Below are positions 44,292 through 52,715 of a DNA stretch of 64,000 nucleotides, piece after piece. Below the pieces are notes generated by a model, which was not told where the DNA came from, searched no databases, and saw nothing but the letters and a program-made list of their open reading frames with translations. The first letter of the stretch is position 1. The number at the start of each line of letters is the position of its first letter. The position numbers and the translations under genes were made by a program. Source of the stretch: Agrobacterium vitis (lineage in GTDB: Bacteria; Pseudomonadota; Alphaproteobacteria; Rhizobiales; Rhizobiaceae); NCBI RefSeq assembly GCF_037039395.1, contig NZ_CP146241.1, positions 186,001 to 250,000 on the forward strand. The letters are read 5' to 3'.

Positions 44292-45296
44292 TCACCCCTT
44301 CTTCGCCGCGCCGAAGCGGAAGTTTGCGGAAAAGATCCGGGTGTTCAGCCAGATCGCCACCAGAATGATCGCGCCCGTGACAATCTGTGTGAAAAACGGC
44401 GAGATATGCATGAGAATGAGGCCGTTGCCGATCACCGCAATGGTCATGGTGCCCAGCAGTGTTCCCAGCATGGTGCCACGCCCACCTGTCAGCGATGTGC
44501 CGCCCAAAACCACGGACGCAATCACCTGCAATTCAAAACCGACGGCGGCATTGGAGGAGCCGGAACCAAGGCGTGCTGCAATTAACAGACCGGCAAGGGC
44601 GCAAGCCATCCCGGACACCAGATAGACAGAAGCGACAATCCATTTCGCGGGCATACCCACCCGACGTGCCGCTTCCAGATTGGAGCCGACCGCCACCACT
44701 TGCCGCCCGTATTTGGTCGACGACACCAGCACAAATCCAAAGACGGTCACGGTAATGGCAATCAGGGCGGGAACCGGAAGACTTAAGAATTCGCCACGAC
44801 CCAGCGTGAAGAATCCCGGCACCTCATTGATCGGAATGGAATAGCCTTGAGTGATGTAAAGTGCCACGCCGCGCAGGATCGACAGGCCAGCCAGCGTGAC
44901 GATAAAGGCCGGAATGCCCTGATAGGCAATAAACCAGCCCTGTATCAAGCCAATCACACCGCCCAGAACCAGCATCAACAGCACGGCCAAGGGCCATGAC
45001 AGGCCGGTTGCCAGCACAATGGCCACCGTTGCATTGATCAGCGCCACCAGCGAGCCAACGGAAAGATCAATACCGCCGGTAACAATCACCAGTGTCATGG
45101 CAACGGCAACAATCAGAATGGGAGCAGCTTGTCGCACCACATTGAGAATATTGCCGAGCGTTAGAAACGTATCGGTTGTGACGGAGAAGAACACCATGCA
45201 GGCAAAGAAGAAAATCGCAATCGACAGAACCTGCGCATTCTCGGTGATAAAGTCTGCGAAGGGCGAGCCTTTGGCGCGTTCAGTATAGGCGGTCAA
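44292..45296 (-). CDS. Ribose-type ABC permease (system 3)
   Basis: A 334-residue RbsC-family inner-membrane permease. VTGGIDLSVGSLVALINATVA, GIPAFIVTLAGLSILRG, YGRQVVAVGSNLEAARRVGM and ELQVIASVVLGGTSLTGGRG are the conserved blocks. It overlaps the ATPase gene by 4 bp and lies 3 bp before the phosphotriesterase-family gene, showing one operon. Confidence 0.9.
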   Translation of the reverse strand: MTAYTERAKGSPFADFITENAQVLSIAIFFFACMVFFSVTTDTFLTLGNILNVVRQAAPILIVAVAMTLVIVTGGIDLSVGSLVALINATVAIVLATGLSWPLAVLLMLVLGGVIGLIQGWFIAYQGIPAFIVTLAGLSILRGVALYITQGYSIPINEVPGFFTLGRGEFLSLPVPALIAITVTVFGFVLVSSTKYGRQVVAVGSNLEAARRVGMPAKWIVASVYLVSGMACALAGLLIAARLGSGSSNAAVGFELQVIASVVLGGTSLTGGRGTMLGTLLGTMTIAVIGNGLILMHISPFFTQIVTGAIILVAIWLNTRIFSANFRFGAAKKG

Positions 45297-46108
45297 TGTC
45301 TTTCCCCTCCGACGATCAATTTCACCAGATCTTCAAGGTTGGTGCTGCCTATCTGCCGCTCTGCCACTTTCGTGCCTTCATACATCACCGCGATGCGGTC
45401 GCAGACACGAAACAGGTCTTGCAGGCGATGGGTGATCAGCACCACGGAAACGCCTCTGGCTTTGACGCGGTTGATCAGCGCCAGAACTGCTTCCACTTCG
45501 GCCACGGCCAGCGCCGAGGTTGGCTCATCCATAATCAGCACTTTGGGATTGAAGGATGCAGCTCTGGCAATGGCAATTGCCTGCCGCTGACCACCCGACA
45601 ATTTCTCGACCTTGGCGGTGAGGCGCGGAATGCGAATTTCCAGCGCATCCAGCATTTTGCGGGCTTCCACCAGCATGCGGGCGCGATCCAGAAACGGACC
45701 CTTGCTCAATTCCCGGCCCAGAAACAGATTGCCAACCACGTCAATATGGTCGCACAGGCTCAAATCCTGAAACACCATTTCGATATTGCGGGAGCGGGCA
45801 TCAGCCGGGCCGGAAAACCGCACCGCCTCGCCATCCAGCGTGATGGTACCATCATCCGGGATATAGGTGCCGGAGATCACTTTGGTGAGCGTTGATTTAC
45901 CGGCCGCATTGTCGCCGACCAGCCCTAAGCATTCGCCGGGAAAAAGATCGAGATCAACACCCCGCAGCGCCTGATGCGAGCCAAAAGTTTTGCGGATACC
46001 ACGAAGCGAAATTCGGGGTTCACGCGCACCGCCCTCTCCGGGTTGCCGGGGGAGATCAACTCCCCCGGCTCCAGGGACAGCGGTTGGGAGCTGTCCACCG
46101 GAAATCAT
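45293..46108 (-). CDS. Single-cassette sugar ABC ATPase (system 3)
   Basis: A 271-residue ATPase with one cassette: Walker A GDNAAGKSTL near 60, signature LSGGQRQAIAIARA, Walker B VLIMDEPTSALA. Unlike the system 2 ATPase, which has two fused cassettes, this resembles FrcA/XylG-type single-domain partners of RbsC-type permeases, which work as dimers. The GDNAAGKS form of Walker A is typical of the FrcA branch. The start overlaps the binding-protein stop; an alternative start further in is possible because the first about 27 residues are proline- and glycine-rich and not conserved. Confidence 0.88.
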   Translation of the reverse strand: MISGGQLPTAVPGAGGVDLPRQPGEGGAREPRISLRGIRKTFGSHQALRGVDLDLFPGECLGLVGDNAAGKSTLTKVISGTYIPDDGTITLDGEAVRFSGPADARSRNIEMVFQDLSLCDHIDVVGNLFLGRELSKGPFLDRARMLVEARKMLDALEIRIPRLTAKVEKLSGGQRQAIAIARAASFNPKVLIMDEPTSALAVAEVEAVLALINRVKARGVSVVLITHRLQDLFRVCDRIAVMYEGTKVAERQIGSTNLEDLVKLIVGGERH

Positions 46109-47064
46109 TTGAACACTGCCCGGTAAGGCTCAACATTGGCCTTGGTGACGATGGTCACAGGCACGGCAATGGTCTTTTCAACTTCACCGCCGTCCGAAAT
46201 GGTCTTCAGCGCTTTTACAGCTGCTTCGCCCATGGCAGCAGGGTCCTGCTGGATCACGGCGGCGACATAACCGGCGTCAATACCGGCAATGGCCTGCGCG
46301 GTCAGATCCCAGCCAAACACTTTGATACTGTCCTGCTTGCTTTGGCTTTGCACAGCGGCAACGGCACCCAGCAGCGCTGGCTCGCCCGTGGCATAGATTG
46401 CGGTCATGTCCGGGTTGCCGGTGATCAGGTTTTCAGCCGCTGCCAGCGCATTGTCCTGGACGTTCTGGCCATCAACCACGCCTGCGGAGGTGATGCCGGA
46501 GACGCCCTTGATGGTGTCTTCAAAGCCCTTCTGGCGGATATTCTGGATGAAGGAGTTCAACGCGCCGACAACGCCCAGCTTGGCTTTGCCACCCATGTCC
46601 TTCTTGACGTAATCGACGAAGAATTTGCCAATATCGGCACCCGCTTTGGCGTTATCGACGCCGATCTGTGCCTTCTGGGGGCCAGCAGGCAAAATGCTGT
46701 CGATGGCGACCACCGAAATGCCAGCATCGGCGGCCTGTTTGACCGCTGGCATAATGCCGTTGACGTCGATGGCCACAACGGCAATGCCGTCTACCTTCTG
46801 CTGAATATAGGTCTCGATGGCGCTGTTTTGGGCAGCAGGGTCATTGTTGGCGTTGAAAATCACCAGTTTTGCGCCAGCGGCATCAGCGGCCTTCTGAGCA
46901 CCCTGATTGATCTGGTTGAAAAACAGTGCCTGTTGATTGATCTGCACCAGCGCAAAGGTCTTTTGCGCGGCATTGGCAATTCCTGCCGTCAGGCACAGGC
47001 CGGTGAGCGCCGTAACAGCCAAAGCTGCATTGATGGTTCTACGTGTAAAAGTCCGGGTCATCAT
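46105..47064 (-). CDS. Ribose-type periplasmic binding protein (system 3)
   Basis: A 319-residue peripla_BP_4 protein. The signal peptide runs through AALAVTALTGLCLTAGIANA. The binding-lobe pattern is KTFALVQINQQALFFNQINQGAQKAADA, QKVDGIAVVAIDVNGIMPAVKQAADAGI and AIYATGEPALLGAVAAV. It lies 35 bp after the LacI-type regulator. No operator is evident in that short gap, so it is probably co-transcribed with the regulator from the promoter at 48129-48155. Confidence 0.87.
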   Translation of the reverse strand: MMTRTFTRRTINAALAVTALTGLCLTAGIANAAQKTFALVQINQQALFFNQINQGAQKAADAAGAKLVIFNANNDPAAQNSAIETYIQQKVDGIAVVAIDVNGIMPAVKQAADAGISVVAIDSILPAGPQKAQIGVDNAKAGADIGKFFVDYVKKDMGGKAKLGVVGALNSFIQNIRQKGFEDTIKGVSGITSAGVVDGQNVQDNALAAAENLITGNPDMTAIYATGEPALLGAVAAVQSQSKQDSIKVFGWDLTAQAIAGIDAGYVAAVIQQDPAAMGEAAVKALKTISDGGEVEKTIAVPVTIVTKANVEPYRAVFK

Positions 47065-47099
47065 TCCATCCTCTGGTTAGGTTTGCCCATTGCTTTTTC

Positions 47100-48119
47100 T
47101 TATTTCGCAGGCGGTGCAACGGAGTTCCGCACGACGATTTCCACTGGCAGCAATTCCTCCGATGCTTTCGCAGGCTGTTGCCAATCCGTATCGAGAAGCA
47201 GCGACAGGGCGCGGCTTCCCATTCCCCGCACCGGCTGACGGATGGCCGTCAGCGGCGGGGCAAAAAGATGCAAAGGTCCAACATCATCGAAGCCGATGAC
47301 CGAAATCTGCTCAGGAATGGAAATCCCTTGCGCTCTGAGCACTTCAATGACGCCGATGGCGATTTCGTCGGAGCTGGCAAAAATCGCGGTCGCCTCGCGG
47401 CGGCCCTCCAGAAAACGCCGCGCTGCCTGTCTGCCAAACTCGGCGGTATAATCGCCGCAATAGCGCTCAATCACTGCATTCTCACCGTGCTTGGCGCGCA
47501 TGGTAGCTTCAAAGCCGATAAAACGGCGTTCCGTGCTAATCATCACATCCGGGCCGCCGATGTAGAGAACATGGCTATGGCCAAAACCGGCCAGATGCTG
47601 CCCGGCCAGTTCTCCGCCTTGCTGGTTGTCACAAAACAGCTTTGGCACCGTCGCATCCGGCACGTCTTCATCGACCACAACCACTTTTCCGGTGCGGTTA
47701 ATGATCGCCGCCAGTTCACCCTGGTCAGGGTGATTGGTGATAAAGATCAGGCCATCCACATGGTTGCGCTCCAGCAGACTAAGGTATGCCATTTCGCGGC
47801 CCGGACGGTTTAGCGTGGCATAGAGTGACAGCGCCAAACCGCGCAGATCCGCTTCCTCTTCAACGGCGGCCACCAAAGTTGCAAAGAACGGATTGGCAAT
47901 ATCCGGCACCACAAGACCAATGGTGTCCGAGCGACCACGGCTGAGACGTCTTGCATGCGGATTTGGCTGATAGTTGAGCGCGACAATGGCGTCTTCAATT
48001 CGCTTGCGTGTCTCGCCGGGAAGATCAAGCGAGCCATTCAGCATGCGCGACACGGTGGTCAGTGACACGCCAGCGGCGGCGGCGACATCCTTCAATCCTG
48101 TGACCCGTTTCTTGACCAT
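47100..48119 (-). CDS. LacI-family transcriptional regulator
   Basis: A 339-residue repressor. The start MVKKRVTGLKDVAAAAGVSL at 48119, preceded by GGGTG, places the LacI helix-turn-helix right at the N-terminus (VAAAAGVSLTTVSRMLNG); the open frame reaches 15 codons further upstream. The sugar-binding domain follows (IGLVVPDIANPFFATLVAAVEEEA, GLIFITNHPDQ, FASSDEIAIGVIEVLRAQGI). It heads the transport operon and carries tandem LacI-type operators in front. The inducer is likely the sugar taken up by the downstream ABC system. Confidence 0.9.
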   Translation of the reverse strand: MVKKRVTGLKDVAAAAGVSLTTVSRMLNGSLDLPGETRKRIEDAIVALNYQPNPHARRLSRGRSDTIGLVVPDIANPFFATLVAAVEEEADLRGLALSLYATLNRPGREMAYLSLLERNHVDGLIFITNHPDQGELAAIINRTGKVVVVDEDVPDATVPKLFCDNQQGGELAGQHLAGFGHSHVLYIGGPDVMISTERRFIGFEATMRAKHGENAVIERYCGDYTAEFGRQAARRFLEGRREATAIFASSDEIAIGVIEVLRAQGISIPEQISVIGFDDVGPLHLFAPPLTAIRQPVRGMGSRALSLLLDTDWQQPAKASEELLPVEIVVRNSVAPPAK

Positions 48120-48128
48120 ATTCACCCT

Positions 48129-48155
48129 GTAAAGCGGTTTAGTAAAACGCTTTAC
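48129..48155 (-). promoter_or_regulatory. Tandem LacI-type operators
   Basis: GTAAAGCGGTTTAG (48129-48142) and GTAAAACGCTTTAC (48142-48155) are adjacent near-palindromes of the LacI-family form GTAAAGCGCTTTAC, sharing a base. They begin 9 bp upstream of the regulator start codon, fitting autorepression. Site spacing of 13 bp would place two dimers on opposite-leaning faces of the helix. Confidence 0.65.
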
Positions 48156-48349
48156 AAAGCTCACATAAGCGCGCGCTTTTTGTCAAGCAACCATAAGGCT
48201 ATTTTTTAATCGACCGCGAATGCCGCATAAAATGTAAGCGGAGAAATTCCGTCTATCGCTTCGATGACCACCATTTTAGGCGGCAAAATTCGGGGCGCAC
48301 ATCAGACCCAAAAATTCCAGCTCTCGCTGGCCTAATTTCCTGGGCACGG

Positions 48350-48526
48350 CAAAATATGGAGTTATGGACGATCTACTCGGCGGAAATTGGAAGGACGCTG
48401 CACGATAATCTGCAGCGGGAAGGCTTCGATGTCCCCCGCTGCACTGTCGCCAGGCTTATGAAGTCGATGTGTCCGCAGGGAAACATTCGAGGAAAGCCGA
48501 TCCGCACAACATTCTCGGCCGCATAG
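48350..48526 (+). pseudogene. IS3-family transposase OrfB fragment
   Basis: A frame ending at TAG 48524-48526 reads DNLQREGFDVPRCTVARLMK, then SMCPQGNIRGKPIRTTF, the helix region upstream of the DDE domain in IS3-family OrfB. A preceding KYGV in another frame (about 48352) fits the family YGVRKVW motif, implying a frameshift. The remaining gap (48165-48349 and 48527-48579) shows no gene; terminal repeats were not found. Confidence 0.72.
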
Positions 48527-48579
48527 CTGCTAACCGTTGAAATTTGATCCACGCACCAGTTCCGGTGTGGGGAGGGCTG

Positions 48580-48897
48580 TTACTGGAGAGGTGAGAATGC
48601 TTCGGGGGTGAGCGGTATCGCCTCCACCGAGGAGAACCAAGCCAGATCGAAACCCGTCATATCCTCCTTGAACAGATCGCTGGCCATATAGCGATCTGTT
48701 ACCTCTTTCGGATCCGCACCGTCAGGGTAATTCACGAGCGCGACAACTTTCTTCGGGTCGTCCGCCACGGTGAACACGCCGTGTGTGGTAACCCCGGTCG
48801 CTTTCAGACTTTCGATATGCTTGATCCAGATTCCCCGGTAGGCAGTAGCGGCCTCGGCGGATTTCAGGGTGTAGATGCGCATTTCAAAGATTTTCAT
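48580..48897 (-). CDS. NIPSNAP-family small protein
   Basis: A 105-residue dimeric alpha-beta-barrel protein with the NIPSNAP start FEMRIYTLKSAEAATAYRGIW and the later FTVADDPKKVVALVNYPDG and MTGFDLAWFSSVEAIPL. NIPSNAP proteins are often found with antibiotic or aromatic catabolism genes, but no reaction is established. It stands alone between an IS3 remnant and a non-coding stretch. The C-terminus LTPEAFSPLQ looks complete. Confidence 0.82.
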   Translation of the reverse strand: MKIFEMRIYTLKSAEAATAYRGIWIKHIESLKATGVTTHGVFTVADDPKKVVALVNYPDGADPKEVTDRYMASDLFKEDMTGFDLAWFSSVEAIPLTPEAFSPLQ

Positions 48898-49318
48898 TGC
48901 ATATTCCTATTGGGTTCGTAAACGGCTAACCCTTATCCTATCCCTCGTTTCTTCCAAGGAATTCTGGCGGAAACATGAAACCTAGTAGGGATTTTTGCTT
49001 TGAAATGAGCCGTATTTCCACTTGGTCCAGATCCTGTCTGCCATCGGTCGTGACTTGAAACGATTGTTCAATTCAGCACAAGTCCTAACTCATTACATAA
49101 TGAAAAGCGTGATAAAATTTACACGAAAATCAATACACGGGTGTAAATATATTATATATTCTTCACTATACTGGCTTCTTCGGCGGGATGTTTCTCAGCC
49201 GAGTCTGGAAGCTCGGCTGGGGCCGATGTCGCAACGGCGGCCAATTCCCTCCCCGTCACTTCAGATACTGTGCGCGATCGCTGATGCAGGGGCCATTATT
49301 CGTACTATGATAGCGGTC
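48898..49318. other. Non-coding AT-rich interval with an inverted repeat
   Basis: No recognisable gene. An inverted repeat ATTTACAC-N16-GTGTAAAT lies at 49117-49148, followed by the AT-rich run TATATTATATATTC, which could contain a -10 element on the plus strand. A short open frame at 49022-49363 has no family resemblance and is overlapped by the LysR gene; I regard it as chance. Confidence 0.4.
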
Positions 49319-50236
49319 TCACCGCTCATCCTTCAATTCAGCGCACACTTGCAGGCGGTCTAAAAGCCAGACAAGGCCAGGATCTGAATTAAATCGCGGA
49401 TGCCATGTTGCGTAGAGGGTGAACTGTGGGATTTCGACAGGCACCGGAAAGCTGTCGAGTTTGTCACTAAACTTCGAGAGAAACCTTGCTGGAAGCGTAC
49501 ACACGAGGTCGGTGGCCTCAAGTATAGCCGGTACAAGTCCGTAATACTGCACCGAAACGCAGGCTACTCGCTCGAACCCCTTCGCCACAAGAACGTCATC
49601 TACGAATCCTTTGAATCCGCCACTCGTGGATACGACAACGTGCTTTAGCTGACTGAACTCTTCGATGGTCGGCGAGCTGGTTCCCCGCGGGTGTCCTCTC
49701 CGTTGTGCCATCCGAAACTCTTCATCAATCAAAGGTGCGTGAAGATAGCCTTTCGGCACAGCTCCCCGAGAAACAAGCGCAACATCCAACTGGCCGGCTT
49801 CTAGCCATTCGGGAAGTGCAGACGGATCGGCGCTCCGAAAAGACAGGCTTAACCCCTGAAACTCGGGACGACAGACCTCCTGAACGAGCCTCACACCTAA
49901 AATTGAGCCCGCGTTGTCGTTTGTCGCAATCGAAAAAACGCGCTCTGCCTTCAACGGATCAAAAGTCGAAGGGATTCGAACGGCACTATCAATCGATTGC
50001 AAAGCCATCGCCAGGGGTTCCTGAAGAGCAAGCCCTCGGGCTGTGAGCAACATCCCCTTGCCGGTGGGTGACGGCATCAACAGTTCGTCGCCGAACAGGT
50101 CGCGCAGTCGCGCGAGCTGGGCGGACAGCGCAGGCTGGCTTAATCCAAGCCTGACAGCAGCGCGTGTGACATTTCCCTCCTCAAGGAGAACTGAGAGCGA
50201 GCTCAGCAATCCCAGGTCACGCCCTTTGATATCCAT
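49319..50236 (-). CDS. LysR-family regulator of the MBL/hydrolase operon
   Basis: A 305-residue LysR protein. The HTH is LLEEGNVTRAAVRLGLSQPALSAQLARLRDLFGDEL near residues 15-50, with the effector-binding domain after about residue 90 (ERVFSIATNDNAGSILGVRL). The start MDIKGRDLGLL at 50236 gives the normal family length; an ATG 12 codons upstream is less likely because its leader overlaps the inverted repeat at 50242-50258. It is divergent from the metallo-beta-lactamase gene and probably controls it. Confidence 0.88.
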   Translation of the reverse strand: MDIKGRDLGLLSSLSVLLEEGNVTRAAVRLGLSQPALSAQLARLRDLFGDELLMPSPTGKGMLLTARGLALQEPLAMALQSIDSAVRIPSTFDPLKAERVFSIATNDNAGSILGVRLVQEVCRPEFQGLSLSFRSADPSALPEWLEAGQLDVALVSRGAVPKGYLHAPLIDEEFRMAQRRGHPRGTSSPTIEEFSQLKHVVVSTSGGFKGFVDDVLVAKGFERVACVSVQYYGLVPAILEATDLVCTLPARFLSKFSDKLDSFPVPVEIPQFTLYATWHPRFNSDPGLVWLLDRLQVCAELKDER

Positions 50237-50241
50237 TTGTG

Positions 50242-50258
50242 TTATACCAATAATATAA
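50242..50258. promoter_or_regulatory. LysR-type T-N11-A-like box
   Basis: TTATA-N7-TATAA is a symmetric LysR-box-like site 5 bp from the regulator start and about 90 bp before the divergent MBL gene, the usual place for LysR autoregulation. Confidence 0.4.
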
Positions 50259-50346
50259 TCAATCGATTTCAATTATCACAAAATCAGGCGTTTTGTAAAC
50301 GTGCGCCACAGCGGCGTTTAACCAGCGTTTTTGGGAATCGATACAC

Positions 50347-51219
50347 ATGTGCAGAACCCATCTTATCGGTAGCGTTTCGGTGAGGAAGGTCGTGGAACAA
50401 TGCGGGCCTGGCTTCGCACCAGAGTTCCTCTATCCGGACTGGGAAGATGGTATCCTTGAGGCTTATCGCTCTCTCATGATACCCGGCTCTTTCGACGAAA
50501 CCTCAAAACTATTTATTGCGAGCATCCATACCTGGGTGGTTAGAACTGGACATCATACAATCCTCATCGACTCCTGCGCGGGCAACAATAAGCATCGGCC
50601 TTCACTCCCAAGGTTTCACCAGCTCGATCTTCCATTTTTGCAAAGCCTTTCCGAGGCCGGAATTCGTCCTGAGGACGTTGATTTTGTGCTCTGCACCCAT
50701 CTTCATGCAGATCACACAGGTTGGAACACGCGCCTCATCGATGGCCGATGGGTGCCGACCTTTCCCAACGCGAAATATGTATTCTCAAAAAAAGAGTATG
50801 AACATTGGTCGGGGCCGGCCGGTCGCGAAGGCTTCAACGCCGGCGTGTTCGAGGATAGTGTGCTTCCTGTGATCGCTCACGATCAGGCTATGATCGTGAA
50901 TGAAGATGCGCAGATTACCGACCATCTTACGTTTCATCATACGCCTGGGCATAGCGTGGGCCATGTCGCCATTCGGCTAGCGGACAGACAAGAGGAAGCG
51001 TTCTTCAGCGGCGACATCATGCATCAGCGGCTTCAAGTCGTCAGGCCCGAGTGGAATAGCCGATTTTGTGAGCATGGTGAAGATGCACGGCGTTCCCGTC
51101 GATGGCTGCTCGATCGTTCTGCTGAGAACAAGGCAACTATCTTCACGGCTCACTTTTCAAATTCTTCAGCAGGAAAGGTCTCCCGTATCGGAGACGCCTA
51201 CGACTGGACGTTTGTCTGA
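50347..51219 (+). CDS. Metallo-beta-lactamase-fold hydrolase
   Basis: A 290-residue MBL-fold protein. The zinc motif HLHADH is at 118-123 (CTHLHADHTGW), the next ligand His is in HHTPGHSVGHVAIRL near 200, and the bridging Asp is in FFSGDIMHQ near 220. The final His is in FTAHFSNS. The layout resembles AttM/AiiA-like lactonases and AhlD-type hydrolases; homoserine-lactone cleavage is possible but not established. The downstream alpha/beta hydrolase follows after 15 bp and is likely co-transcribed. Confidence 0.83.
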   Translation: MCRTHLIGSVSVRKVVEQCGPGFAPEFLYPDWEDGILEAYRSLMIPGSFDETSKLFIASIHTWVVRTGHHTILIDSCAGNNKHRPSLPRFHQLDLPFLQSLSEAGIRPEDVDFVLCTHLHADHTGWNTRLIDGRWVPTFPNAKYVFSKKEYEHWSGPAGREGFNAGVFEDSVLPVIAHDQAMIVNEDAQITDHLTFHHTPGHSVGHVAIRLADRQEEAFFSGDIMHQRLQVVRPEWNSRFCEHGEDARRSRRWLLDRSAENKATIFTAHFSNSSAGKVSRIGDAYDWTFV

Positions 51220-51234
51220 AAGAAAGGAACTGTT

Positions 51235-52215
51235 ATGACCCAGAACCACAATGGTGAGCAGAATATTGTAATGCATGAGTTCCACGTACCAACGGGGGAT
51301 GACGGCATATCTCTATATGTCCGAAATAAGCGGCGCGCCGACCTGAAGGATTTGTCCGCAGCAAACACCGTCCTGTTCGTGCATGGATCGACCTATCCGG
51401 CCTCCACGTCCTTCGACCTTCCTCTGGGAGGGGAGTCGTGGATGGAGCGTCTTGCTCGATCTGGTTACAATGTTTATCTGGTTGATCAACGGGGCTATGG
51501 GCTTTCGTCGCGACCTCCTGAGATGGATCGTCCTGCTTTCGAAATCCCGCCGGTCAATCGTACGAAGTCGGCTGTTGCCGACATGGAATTGGTCGTCAAG
51601 TTCATCCTTAAGCTTGATGATATCCCGGCCATTAATCTCATCGGATGGTCTTGGGGCACGACAGTCATGAGCTTTTTCACGTCTCGCCATAACAGCCTGG
51701 TCAACAAGCTTGTTCTACTCGCACCGCAATGGGTCAGGGATACGCCAAGTATGTCAGACACAGGCGGAGCTCTTGGGGCCTACCGGCTCGTATCCAGAGC
51801 GGATGCAAAAGAACGTTGGCTCAATGGTGTTCCGCCTGCCAAGCGCCATTTGGTATTGCCAGACGATTGGTTTGACCTTTGGGCAGACGCCACCTTTGCC
51901 ACGGACCCATGGGGAAAACACCAGTCTCCCCAGATGCTTCGTGCGCCGAACGGTACGGTTCAGGACAGTCGTGAATACTGGGCCGCAGGACAGCCAATTT
52001 ATAACCCAGGCGATATAAAGGTGCCTGTGCTGATTGTGCACGCCGATCTCGACCGCGATCTTCCTCTGGAAATGGCCAGAACGTTTTTCTCGCTTCTGGT
52101 GAACGCGCGCTATCGCAGATGGGTCGAAATCGGCGACGGGACGCATTCAGCCTTTATGGAAAAGTGCCGCTGGCAAATATTTGCCGCTGTGGAGGCGTTT
52201 TTAGCTGGAAAATGA
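51235..52215 (+). CDS. Alpha/beta-hydrolase
   Basis: A 326-residue alpha/beta hydrolase: oxyanion-loop strand NTVLFVHGSTYPAS, nucleophile Ser in LIGWSWGTTVMS near 140, probable acid in VLIVHADLDRDLPLEMA and catalytic His in IGDGTHSAFME near 303. The N-terminal about 25 residues precede the core. It shares an operon with the MBL-fold enzyme under LysR control; two hydrolases acting in sequence on a lactone or ester are likely. Ester, epoxide or lactone specificity cannot be assigned from sequence. Confidence 0.85.
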   Translation: MTQNHNGEQNIVMHEFHVPTGDDGISLYVRNKRRADLKDLSAANTVLFVHGSTYPASTSFDLPLGGESWMERLARSGYNVYLVDQRGYGLSSRPPEMDRPAFEIPPVNRTKSAVADMELVVKFILKLDDIPAINLIGWSWGTTVMSFFTSRHNSLVNKLVLLAPQWVRDTPSMSDTGGALGAYRLVSRADAKERWLNGVPPAKRHLVLPDDWFDLWADATFATDPWGKHQSPQMLRAPNGTVQDSREYWAAGQPIYNPGDIKVPVLIVHADLDRDLPLEMARTFFSLLVNARYRRWVEIGDGTHSAFMEKCRWQIFAAVEAFLAGK

Positions 52216-52439
52216 TGGTGGTCTCAGCCTGCGTCATCCCAATCGGTGGGCGGAAAACCGCTATAGCGTTTGTCAGGGAAAAGTGGAATCGGGTTTTCCC
52301 GAAAATACAACCGATGAACAGGGCATCGCGCAAAGCTTGGCTGCCGATCCGTCTGGTCGAAGATCTGCAAGGCTGATAGTCGCGAAGGATGTTAACGTGC
52401 CACGATTTCGGCGATCTGACCATCGTCTCTTGTTTCGCC

Positions 52440-52715
52440 TTTAATATCCCGTAACGACCGGCTGGCGTGCCGGTCTGGCAGGCACGTTCGTCGGCGTCCA
52501 GTCCCGCCAATGCGGCGTCGACCGTGTTGTCGGCCGACATGACCAGTTCTCAGGGTATCTGATCCAGTTGCAAGATGGAGCCATCATAGATCTCCGTTGC
52601 AACGGCGGCAGGAAGAACAACCTGAATCCGAACTTTGGTGCCGGTAACTTCCTGTTGGAGGCCGCGGCTGAACAGCATGACATAGGCCTTTGTTCCGGCA
52701 GTTGTACTTATCGGG
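52440..52715 (-). pseudogene. Short-chain dehydrogenase C-terminal remnant
   Basis: Minus-strand reading gives ISTTAGTKAYVMLFSRGLQQ, EVTGTKVRIQVVLPAAVATE and IYDGSILQLDQIP, an in-frame TGA, then ELVMSADNTVDAALAGLDAD and a final TGTPAGRYG. This is the active-site-helix to C-terminus region of classical SDR enzymes (family YxxTKA has the Tyr lost). It begins directly after the LysR stop and lacks the Rossmann half. A deletion of about 20 codons precedes TGTPAGRYG. The rest of the gap (52216-52439) shows nothing. Confidence 0.68.

Noticed and set aside
49022..49363. Short plus-strand open frame in the AT-rich interval
   Set aside because: Low-complexity, no ribosome-binding site, no motif, overlaps the LysR gene end.
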